Shown in pieces: positions 1 to 4,887 of a stretch of DNA of 10,341 bases. The stretch's first letter is position 1. Each line of letters begins with the position of its first letter. The stretch is taken from assembly GCA_002455335.1 (NCBI GenBank), contig DKKP01000287.1, positions 9,920 through 20,260 on the forward strand, given 5' to 3'. The DNA comes from Anaerolineales bacterium UBA6663 (GTDB lineage: Bacteria; Chloroflexota; Anaerolineae; Anaerolineales; UBA6663). Both the position numbers and the translations under genes were made by a program. The notes beneath the pieces are model-generated. The model searched no databases. It had not been told where the DNA came from and saw only the letters and a list, made by a program, of their open reading frames with translations.

Positions 1-101
1 CTGCGCATGTCGTAGATGTCGAGCCCCAGCTCGCCGGCGGCCAGGCGCTTTCGCTTCGCCTCCTCGACCGCGAGCCGCTTCTCCGCCGCCGAGCCCAGAC
101 C

Positions 102-124
102 GCCTGAATCAGGGCGATTCGGGC
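102..124. other. 9-bp hairpin at left edge
   Basis: GCCTGAATC (102-110) pairs with GATTCGGGC (116-124) around the 5-nt loop AGGGC; one of the nine pairs is G-U. The left arm overlaps the TGA at 105-107 of the plus-strand frame that enters the window from the left. If that frame is a real gene, this could be its transcript-end hairpin. No T-tract follows, so it is not a canonical intrinsic terminator. Confidence 0.4.
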
Positions 125-272
125 CGAGCGTCAGCCGCGCTATCCGGCCATTTCCGGCGATCCCCGGGATCGGTCGCGCGGGCCGGGCTGGGCCTTCGCC
201 GACTCGCCCGCGTACACCCCAGGCAGGCCCGATTCCTGCATCAATAGGGAGTGGAGTAGACTCGTTCCAGCA

Positions 273-295
273 GCCCCGACCCGGGGCCTGGAGGA
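273..295 (+). promoter_or_regulatory. RBS of LysM gene with adjacent hairpin
   Basis: GGAGGA at 290-295 is a near-perfect Shine-Dalgarno sequence, 9 nt before the ATG at 305, and it supports that start. Immediately upstream a compact hairpin can form: GCCCCG (273-278), loop ACC, CGGGGC (282-287). The hairpin ends two bases before the Shine-Dalgarno, so it could affect ribosome access. This is inference from base pairing only. Confidence 0.55.
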
Positions 296-304
296 CATCG
301 GATC

Positions 305-1246
305 ATGCGCCAAACCGTCCGTCCTGCCTTGTTCACAACGCTCCTGACGATAGGCCTGCTGGCCGCACTTACGGCCGGGCTGTGGGCCCCGACGCCGGCC
401 AGCGCCCAGGAGGCCCCGACCGGCACGCCCACGCCGACCGCCACGCTTACCCGTACCCCACGCCCAACTCTGGCCGCGACCTTCACGGCCACGCTCACGC
501 CCGGGCCCAACCAGTACGTGGTGCAGCCCGGCGATTACCTGGCTCGGATCGCCGTGCGCAACGGCATCTCGATCTCCAGCCTCATGACAGCCAACAACCT
601 CGAGGGCGATCAGATCTACCCGGGCCAGATCCTGGCGATCCCGCCCCGCGCGACAGCGGCCAACCCGACCCGCACGACAACGGCGCTCCCGCCGGGCGCG
701 CGCACGCACGTCGTCCAGTACGGCGACCAGTTGATCAAGATCGCGCGCACGTACGCGGTGCCGCTCAACCAGCTGGCCCAGGCCAATGGCCTGATCAACG
801 ATCGATTGCTCGTCGGTCAGGTGCTCTTCGTGCCGACCGCGCTGCCCACACGCACGCGTCAACCGGCCACCGTCACCCCTGGCCCGACTGCGACCAAGGC
901 GCCGCCAACCCCCGTACCCGCCGGTTGGGCCACCCATCGCGTCCAAAGCGGCGACCGGCTGCAGCGTATCGCCATCTGGTATGGCGTGACCTGGGTCGAC
1001 ATCATCGCGGCCAACGGCCTCGATGAGTACGGCACGCTGCGCGTCGGCCAGACGCTGGCCATCCCGAACCCGCCGCGACGGCCTGTGGTGTACACGGTCC
1101 AGCCCGGCGATACGCTCGAGGGTCTGAGTGAGCGGTATCAGATCAGCATCGAATTCATCCGAATCGCCAACTACAACTTCAAGGGTGACACACTCTACGC
1201 CGGGTTGACCCTGATCATCCCGATGCGGCCCGAGATGCAGCCCTGA
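305..1246 (+). CDS. Exported protein with four LysM modules
   Basis: The protein has 313 residues. An N-terminal signal peptide (basic MRQTVR, hydrophobic core about 8-28) is likely cleaved after the ASA at 32-34. A Thr/Pro-rich linker (about 35-69) leads to LysM 1 (about 70-113), LysM 2 (134-177), LysM 3 (210-253) and LysM 4 (262-306). Each repeat starts with a (Y/H)xVQxGD-type motif (for example YVVQPGDYL, YTVQPGDTL) and ends with a GQxLxIP-type motif. The linkers at 114-133 and 178-209 are again rich in Thr, Pro and Ala. LysM modules bind N-acetylglucosamine-containing glycans such as peptidoglycan. No peptidase, amidase or other catalytic domain is present, so it is probably a wall- or envelope-binding protein, perhaps an adaptor. 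The start is supported by GGAGGA 9 nt upstream. It appears monocistronic: a 225-nt gap with its own regulatory signals separates it from serC. Confidence 0.93.
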   Translation: MRQTVRPALFTTLLTIGLLAALTAGLWAPTPASAQEAPTGTPTPTATLTRTPRPTLAATFTATLTPGPNQYVVQPGDYLARIAVRNGISISSLMTANNLEGDQIYPGQILAIPPRATAANPTRTTTALPPGARTHVVQYGDQLIKIARTYAVPLNQLAQANGLINDRLLVGQVLFVPTALPTRTRQPATVTPGPTATKAPPTPVPAGWATHRVQSGDRLQRIAIWYGVTWVDIIAANGLDEYGTLRVGQTLAIPNPPRRPVVYTVQPGDTLEGLSERYQISIEFIRIANYNFKGDTLYAGLTLIIPMRPEMQP

Positions 1247-1334
1247 CGTCGGCGACGCGCGCTTTTTCGTGCACCTTGGCCACTGAAGCGCCGGCTGTTC
1301 GGCATATAATCCCTTGTACTTGCGTGAAGGATTT

Positions 1335-1360
1335 CACGAGGCCGCTTAAGCGGCCTCGTG
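1335..1360. repeat. Perfect 26-nt palindrome in serC leader
   Basis: CACGAGGCCGCTT (1335-1347) is followed directly by its exact reverse complement (1348-1360), with no spacer. As RNA it would form a very stable GC-rich hairpin with a small TTAA loop. No T-tract follows, so it is not a canonical terminator. As DNA it has the symmetry of a dimeric repressor operator and sits about 18 nt downstream of the putative transcription start. Its left foot overlaps a smaller hairpin (1323-1338), so the two structures exclude each other. Function unknown. Confidence 0.6.
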
Positions 1361-1460
1361 GTCTGCCCGAACATCGATCGGGTGTCCGCCGCCACGGTTG
1401 ACCTGTGGGGGTTGGGCGCCCGTTTTCGCCGCTGTAGCCTTCGCCGGCTGCATGGGCCGA

Positions 1461-1466
1461 GAAGGA
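1461..1466 (+). promoter_or_regulatory. RBS that decides the serC start
   Basis: GAAGGA lies 5 nt before the ATG at 1472. This, together with the conserved SerC N-terminus (VYNFNAGPAALP) beginning just inside, fixes the start at 1472. The longer in-frame GTG start at 1358 would add 38 residues unlike SerC and would begin inside the palindrome. Confidence 0.75.
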
Positions 1467-1471
1467 TCCGC

Positions 1472-2578
1472 ATGACCGTGAACCTGCCCTATGGGCGCGT
1501 CTACAACTTCAACGCCGGCCCGGCCGCCCTGCCGGTCGTCGTCCTCGAGCAGGTGCAGGCCGAGTTGTTGAACTACAAAGGCACCGGCATGTCGGTGATG
1601 GAGATGAGCCATCGCTCGAAAGCGTTCGAGGGCATCCTGCACGCCGCCGAGTCCGATTTGCGCGCGCTGTACGGCATCGGCGCCGACTATGCCGTGATTT
1701 TCATGCAGGGCGGGGCATCGCTCCAGTTCACGGCGGTCCCGGCCAACCTGCGTGGCGCTGGACAGTCGGCCGATTACCTGGTGACAGGCTCATGGTCGAA
1801 GGCAGCCTACAAGGAGGCCAAACGACACGGCGCGACTCGCGTCGCCTGGGATGGCGGCCCTGACGGCTTCGTGCATATCCCGCGCAACGGTGAGGCCTCG
1901 ATTGACGCCCAGGCCGCCTACGCGTATGTGTGCAGCAACGAGACGGTCAACGGCCTGGCCTATTACGACCTTCCACATGTCCCGGCCGAGGTGCCCCTGG
2001 TCTGCGACGCCTCGTCCGAGTTCGTCAGCCGCCCGCTCGATGTCGCGCGCTACGGTCTGCTCTACGGCGGCGCGCAGAAGAACGCCGGGCCGGCCGGCGT
2101 GACCGTGGTGATCATCCGCCGCGACCTTCTCGAGCGTACACCAGAGGGTCTGCCGCCGATGCTCGACTACAAATTGCTCAGCGAGCACGGCTCGCTGTAC
2201 AACACGCCGCCGTGCTTTGGTATCTACGTCACCGGGTTGGTCTTCCAATGGATTCTGGCGCAGGGCGGCCTGACCGCCATCGCTGAAGCCAATCGGCGGA
2301 AATCGACCCTGGTCTACCAGGCCATCGACGCCAGTGGCGGCTTCTATCGCGGCCACGCCAGGCCGGACAGTCGCTCGGACATGAACGTGACCTTTCGGCT
2401 GCCCGATGCGGCGCTCGAGGAGCAGTTCGCCAAGACGGCGAAGGCCGAGGGCCTCGAAGGGCTCAAGGGCCATCGCTCGGTGGGCGGCATCCGCGCTTCG
2501 CTCTACAACGCCGTCCCGCTCGACGCGGCCAGCCTGCTGGCCGATTTCATGCGCGAATTCCAGCGCCGCAATGGATAA
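1472..2578 (+). CDS. serC: Phosphoserine aminotransferase SerC
   Basis: This 368-residue protein has the usual SerC length and belongs to the class V PLP-dependent aminotransferases. It converts 3-phosphohydroxypyruvate and glutamate to O-phosphoserine and 2-oxoglutarate, the second step of cytosolic serine synthesis. Family motifs are intact: FNAGPAALP near the N-terminus, GTGMSVMEMSHRSK (37-50), the PLP-phosphate region QGGASLQF (79-86), Trp108 in TGSW for stacking on PLP, Asp179 in CDASSE for the pyridine nitrogen, and the Schiff-base Lys203 in GGAQKNAGPAG. The C-terminal GHRSVGGIRASLYNA segment binds the substrate phosphate and carboxylate. Several of these (ASLQF, TGSW) resemble the Bacillus-type SerC. 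serA follows after a 3-nt gap, so the two are almost certainly one operon. Nothing in this protein looks damaged. Confidence 0.96.
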   Translation: MTVNLPYGRVYNFNAGPAALPVVVLEQVQAELLNYKGTGMSVMEMSHRSKAFEGILHAAESDLRALYGIGADYAVIFMQGGASLQFTAVPANLRGAGQSADYLVTGSWSKAAYKEAKRHGATRVAWDGGPDGFVHIPRNGEASIDAQAAYAYVCSNETVNGLAYYDLPHVPAEVPLVCDASSEFVSRPLDVARYGLLYGGAQKNAGPAGVTVVIIRRDLLERTPEGLPPMLDYKLLSEHGSLYNTPPCFGIYVTGLVFQWILAQGGLTAIAEANRRKSTLVYQAIDASGGFYRGHARPDSRSDMNVTFRLPDAALEEQFAKTAKAEGLEGLKGHRSVGGIRASLYNAVPLDAASLLADFMREFQRRNG

Positions 2579-2581
2579 GCC

Positions 2582-4171
2582 ATGTCCTTCAACATCCTGA
2601 TCTCCGATGGCCTGGCACAGGCCGGGATCGATCTCCTCAAGGCGGCCGGGCAGGTCACTGTCGATCCCAAGATCACGCCCGATGCGCTGCTCGCTGCCCT
2701 GCCCGAGTATGACGCCCTGATCGTCCGTTCCCGCACCAAGGTGAACACCCAGGTCGTCAGCGCCGGGCGTCGGCTGAAGGTGATCGGGCGCGCCGGCGTC
2801 GGCGTCGACAACATCGATATCGCTGCAGCGCTGGCCGCCGGCGTGATCGTGGTCAACAGCCCGCTGGCCGCCACGGTTGCGGTCGCCGAACTGACGCTTG
2901 GATTGATGCTCGACCTCGCCCGCCGGGTGCCTGCCGCCGACGCTGCGCTGAAGCGCGGCAAGTGGGAGAAGAGCGCGTTCATGGGCGACGAGCTCTCGGG
3001 CAAGACCCTGGGGTTGATCGGCTTCGGGCGAATTGGCCAGCTTGTCGCTGCCCGTGCCCAGGGCTTCGGCGTTCGGGTCATCGTCAGCGATCCGTACATC
3101 GATGAAGAACTGGCGCGCAAGAGCGCCGTGACGCTCCTGCCGCTCGACGAGTTGCTCGCCCGGGCCGACTTCATCAGCCTGCACGCGTCGCTCGTCGGTG
3201 CGCGACCCGGCTTGATCGGCCCGGCGGAGATTGCCCGGTGCAAACCCGGAGCACGCCTGATCAATACCGCGCAAGGTGTACTGGTGGATGAGGTCGCATT
3301 GGCGGCTGCGCTCAAGTCGGGGCAGCTTGCCGGCGCAGCGCTGGATGTCTTCGCCGAGGAACCGCCGGTCGGCTCAACCCTTCTCGGCCTGCCCAACGTC
3401 GTCGTTACGCCGCGGCTGGGCTCGTCGACGGTCGAGGCGCAGGCCGTCGTGGCGCGCCAGATTGCGCACCAGGTTCTTGATGCGCTGCGCGGGCACAACT
3501 ACCGCAATGTCGTCAATCTGCCGTTCGCCGTCGGGCCAGACTTCCGCCTGATCGGCCCATACTTGACGCTGGCCGAGAAGCTCGGGGCGCTTCTGGCCCA
3601 GCTGGGCGACAGCGCGCCACGACGGCTCGAGCTCGAGGTGCGCGGCGCGGGTCTTCAGGAGATGGTGCGGCCGATTGCTGTCGCTGTCCTCACTGGCGCG
3701 CTGCGTCAGCTCGCGACCGAGCCGATCAACTACGTCAACGCCCCGGCGCTGGCCGCACAACGCGGGATCCAGATCACGCAGACTCGCGGGTTCGAGCTGG
3801 TGGACTACCCCAATCTGATCTCGGTGCGCGCGCATTGGGACGGCGGGCCCTCCTACGAGCGGCTGTTGGCGGGCACGATCTTTGGCGGCAGCGACATTCG
3901 ACTTGTCCAGATCGACCATATCCGCATGGACGCGCGGCCCTTTGGGCCGGCGCTGATCATGCAGAGCCGGGATGTGCCGGGGTTGATGGGCGGTGTCGGT
4001 TCGCTTTTGGCCCGCCACGGGATCAACATCGCCGAATGGCGTCTCGGCCGCGATCAACCCGGCGGCATGGCGCTCTCGGTGCTCAACCTCGACAGCGCGC
4101 CGGCGCCCGAAGTCCTCGAACAAATGCGCGAATTGCCTCAGGTCGTCAACGTGCGACTCGTAGCGTTATGA
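2582..4171 (+). CDS. serA: SerA-like phosphoglycerate dehydrogenase, altered active site
   Basis: At 529 residues this matches the long, Mycobacterium-type 3-phosphoglycerate dehydrogenase, which makes 3-phosphohydroxypyruvate with NAD+. Order: split substrate-binding domain (1 to about 98 and about 285-320), nucleotide-binding domain with GFGRIG (147-152) and Asp170 for the NAD ribose, an intervening ASB-type domain (about 320-450), and a C-terminal ACT domain (about 455-529). The ACT domain keeps Asp464 and Asn482, which align with the serine-binding residues of the mycobacterial enzyme. The active site is unusual. The usual TPHLGAST histidine is Arg278 (TPRLGSST) and the usual NxARGG arginine is Gln231 (NTAQGV); the catalytic-pair glutamate, Glu260, is kept. 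The NAPxxN asparagine is Ala97, and the HxPxTxxT loop reads HASLVGAR. So overall identity is clear, but dehydrogenase activity is doubtful. The start is the ATG 3 nt after the serC stop; only a weak GGATAAG serves as ribosome site. Confidence 0.88.
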   Translation: MSFNILISDGLAQAGIDLLKAAGQVTVDPKITPDALLAALPEYDALIVRSRTKVNTQVVSAGRRLKVIGRAGVGVDNIDIAAALAAGVIVVNSPLAATVAVAELTLGLMLDLARRVPAADAALKRGKWEKSAFMGDELSGKTLGLIGFGRIGQLVAARAQGFGVRVIVSDPYIDEELARKSAVTLLPLDELLARADFISLHASLVGARPGLIGPAEIARCKPGARLINTAQGVLVDEVALAAALKSGQLAGAALDVFAEEPPVGSTLLGLPNVVVTPRLGSSTVEAQAVVARQIAHQVLDALRGHNYRNVVNLPFAVGPDFRLIGPYLTLAEKLGALLAQLGDSAPRRLELEVRGAGLQEMVRPIAVAVLTGALRQLATEPINYVNAPALAAQRGIQITQTRGFELVDYPNLISVRAHWDGGPSYERLLAGTIFGGSDIRLVQIDHIRMDARPFGPALIMQSRDVPGLMGGVGSLLARHGINIAEWRLGRDQPGGMALSVLNLDSAPAPEVLEQMRELPQVVNVRLVAL

Positions 4172-4213
4172 GCATTGTGCAGGCTGAACGGTTTTTTAGG
4201 GGATAGCCCCTGG

Positions 4214-4242
4214 TTGACAGCCCTCACCCGTTCGTGTAGCAT
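4214..4242 (+). promoter_or_regulatory. Sigma-70-type promoter for GNAT/kinase/regulator unit
   Basis: TTGACA (4214-4219), a perfect -35 consensus, is separated by exactly 17 nt from TAGCAT (4237-4242), which matches four of six -10 positions. The predicted transcription start is near 4249. It is the only consensus-like promoter in the window with both boxes. It would drive the acetyltransferase, kinase and regulator genes if transcription passes the hairpin at 4281-4316. Confidence 0.68.
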
Positions 4243-4264
4243 CAATTTATCAGTCAATTTGATA
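4241..4264 (+). repeat. Operator-like repeat cluster at the predicted transcription start
   Basis: TCAATTT occurs twice (4242-4248 and 4254-4260), 12 nt apart. Two nested inverted repeats overlap it: ATCAA (4241-4245) with TTGAT (4259-4263), and TATCA (4248-4252) with TGATA (4260-4264). The cluster begins inside the -10 box and covers the predicted start site, where repressors commonly bind. No known operator consensus was recognised, so the role is inference. Confidence 0.35.
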
Positions 4265-4280
4265 CCCATATTGGGCCACG

Positions 4281-4316
4281 AAGCCCTGATCACCAGCGTG
4301 GTCAGGGCTTTCTTTT
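4281..4316 (+). terminator. Intrinsic terminator/attenuator just before the GNAT start codon
   Basis: AAGCCCTGA (4281-4289) pairs with TCAGGGCTT (4302-4310), with an inner CCA/TGG pairing (4293-4295, 4299-4301). It is followed by TCTTTT (4311-4316). This is a good intrinsic terminator on the plus strand, about 35-65 nt after the predicted transcription start. The acetyltransferase ATG lies at 4319, two bases past the T-tract. A competing stem is possible: GGCCACG (4274-4280) with CGTGGTC (4297-4303). This would take the right arm's first bases and could act as an antiterminator. So the element may be an attenuator, or the 3' end of a small RNA of about 70 nt. Confidence 0.6.
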
Positions 4317-4318
4317 GT

Positions 4319-4882
4319 ATGTCACGAACCATCGACGTCACCGTCACCTATCTCGAAATGCGCGAACCCGGCGCCTTGATCCCGGCGGTGCGCCCGGAAA
4401 ACGATTACACAGTGGCCCGCATGGACGAGCCAGTGCCTGAATACGCGCGGTTTCTGTATACGGCAGTCGGGGGCTCCTGGTACTGGACGGATCGGCTGCG
4501 CTGGTCATACGCCGAGTGGCAATCCCACGTTGCCCGCCCGGAAATCCATACCTGGGTGGGCTATGTGAACGGCGCCCCGTTTGGTTACTTTGAGTTGCAG
4601 GATGAACCCGGGCCCGAAGTGCAGATCCAGGCCTTCGGGCTGTTACCGCAGTTCATCGGGCGTGGGCTTGGCGGCGCGCTTCTGACCGATGCGATCCGCC
4701 ATGCCTGGCTGCGCGGGCCGCGGCGCTTGTGGGTCCACACGTGTACGCTCGATGGGGCCCACGCGCTCAACAACTATCGGGCCCGTGGACTTCGGGTGTA
4801 TAAAGAGGAGTCGACCCGGCAAGAACTTGACGACTCGCCGCCTGGCCCCTGGCCCGGCGCGCGGGCACCGCTGGGCAGGTGA
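4319..4882 (+). CDS. GNAT-family N-acetyltransferase
   Basis: The 187-residue protein has the GNAT acetyl-CoA-binding motif A: FGLLPQFIGRGLGGALL, with Q111-x-x-G114-x-G116-x-G118 matching the Q/RxxGxG/A pyrophosphate loop. A following VHTCTLDGAHALNNYRARG segment (139-157) is the motif B end that contacts acetyl-CoA and closes the fold. The N-terminal VTVTYLEM and the VGGSWYWTDRLRWS segment (50-63) match a recognisable GNAT subfamily of unknown substrate. Because that N-terminal segment is conserved, the start is placed at 4319 and not at internal ATGs (4358, 4422). The extended frame upstream to 4175 runs across the promoter and hairpin and is rejected. There is no proper Shine-Dalgarno (only CAGGG about 11 nt away, inside the terminator stem). 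The kinase gene begins 5 nt after the stop. The substrate (amine, amino acid or protein) cannot be told. Confidence 0.88.
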   Translation: MSRTIDVTVTYLEMREPGALIPAVRPENDYTVARMDEPVPEYARFLYTAVGGSWYWTDRLRWSYAEWQSHVARPEIHTWVGYVNGAPFGYFELQDEPGPEVQIQAFGLLPQFIGRGLGGALLTDAIRHAWLRGPRRLWVHTCTLDGAHALNNYRARGLRVYKEESTRQELDDSPPGPWPGARAPLGR

Positions 4883-4883
4883 G
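4877..4883 (+). promoter_or_regulatory. RBS that decides the kinase start
   Basis: AGGTGAG overlaps the acetyltransferase stop codon (TGA 4880-4882) and lies 4 nt before the ATG at 4888. This favours ATG 4888 over the GTG at 4879, which is part of the Shine-Dalgarno itself. The arrangement suggests translational coupling of the two genes. Confidence 0.65.
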
Positions 4884-4887
4884 CACG

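Larger units (their letters stand above)
1..304. other. Left-edge region without a confident gene
   Basis: No complete gene can be called here. Two open frames touch the left edge. On the minus strand, codons from about 104 down to 1 read as a natural-looking peptide containing AEKRLAVEEAKRKR and ending in LGLDIYDMR. It has very high third-position GC and a purine bias at first positions, but the only in-frame ATG/GTG/TTG is at 8-6, so any such gene has no credible start and may be a remnant. On the plus strand, a frame entering from the left ends at TGA 105-107, directly at a hairpin. Either could be the edge of a neighbouring gene and I cannot decide between them. The rest, about 125-272, shows no convincing coding signal. 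A weak promoter guess for the following gene (TTCCTG at 233-238, TAGACT at 257-262) is not strong enough to list separately. Confidence 0.4.
1247..1471 (+). promoter_or_regulatory. serC upstream region and leader
   Basis: This 225-nt gap between the LysM gene and serC holds no plausible gene. It contains TATAAT at 1305-1310, a perfect match to the sigma-70 -10 consensus in otherwise GC-rich DNA. The -35 position is poor: ACTGAA at 1282-1287 with a 17-nt spacer. If used, transcription would start near 1317 and give a leader of roughly 155 nt. The leader has three predicted hairpins: CGTGAA/TTCACG (1323-1338), a 26-nt palindrome (1335-1360) that overlaps the first, and CCCGA/TCGGG (1366-1382). 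No clear intrinsic terminator for the LysM gene is visible: a short CGTC/GACG stem near 1249 followed by TTTTT at 1263-1267 is too weak. No known riboswitch or T-box motif was recognised. Confidence 0.45.
4172..4318 (+). promoter_or_regulatory. Regulatory gap between serA and GNAT gene
   Basis: This 147-nt gap is visibly richer in A+T than its neighbours. It holds a TTTTTT run at 4190-4195, an AGGGG/CCCCT inverted repeat just after that run (wrong order for a plus-strand terminator), a strong promoter (4214-4242), a small inverted and direct repeat cluster (4241-4264), and a terminator-like hairpin (4281-4316). No gene fits here; the open frame starting at 4175 is only an extension of the acetyltransferase frame. 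Confidence 0.6.

Noticed and set aside
140..946. 268-codon minus-strand frame over the LysM gene
   Set aside because: Arg/Gly-rich shadow of the LysM gene with no recognisable features.
16..1026. 336-codon plus-strand frame overlapping the LysM gene
   Set aside because: The translation is Pro/Arg/Ser-rich without any motif, while the other frame gives four clear LysM modules and a signal peptide.
1358..1471. Upstream GTG start for serC adding 38 residues
   Set aside because: It begins inside the palindrome, the extra residues do not resemble SerC, and a good Shine-Dalgarno precedes ATG 1472.
1311..1471. T-box or known amino-acid riboswitch in the serC leader
   Set aside because: T-boxes occur upstream of amino-acid genes in some Chloroflexota, but the conserved T-box sequence and a terminator with T-tract are absent, and no other riboswitch core was recognised.
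1790..3274. 494-codon open frame on the minus strand across serC and serA
   Set aside because: It lies antisense to two well-supported genes, its translation is a low-complexity Arg/Asp/Gln/Gly mix with no domain, and such frames are expected in GC-rich DNA.
4190..4208. TTTTTT next to an AGGGG/CCCCT inverted repeat as a terminator for serA
   Set aside because: The T-run precedes the hairpin on the plus strand, the wrong order, and on the minus strand the hairpin is followed by A residues.
4175..4318. Upstream start for the acetyltransferase adding 48 residues
   Set aside because: The extension would run through the promoter and the terminator hairpin, and the conserved N-terminal segment VTVTYLEM starts only after ATG 4319.
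4879..4887. GTG 4879 as kinase start
   Set aside because: The GTG is part of the AGGTGAG ribosome site that is well spaced for ATG 4888; the difference is only three residues.
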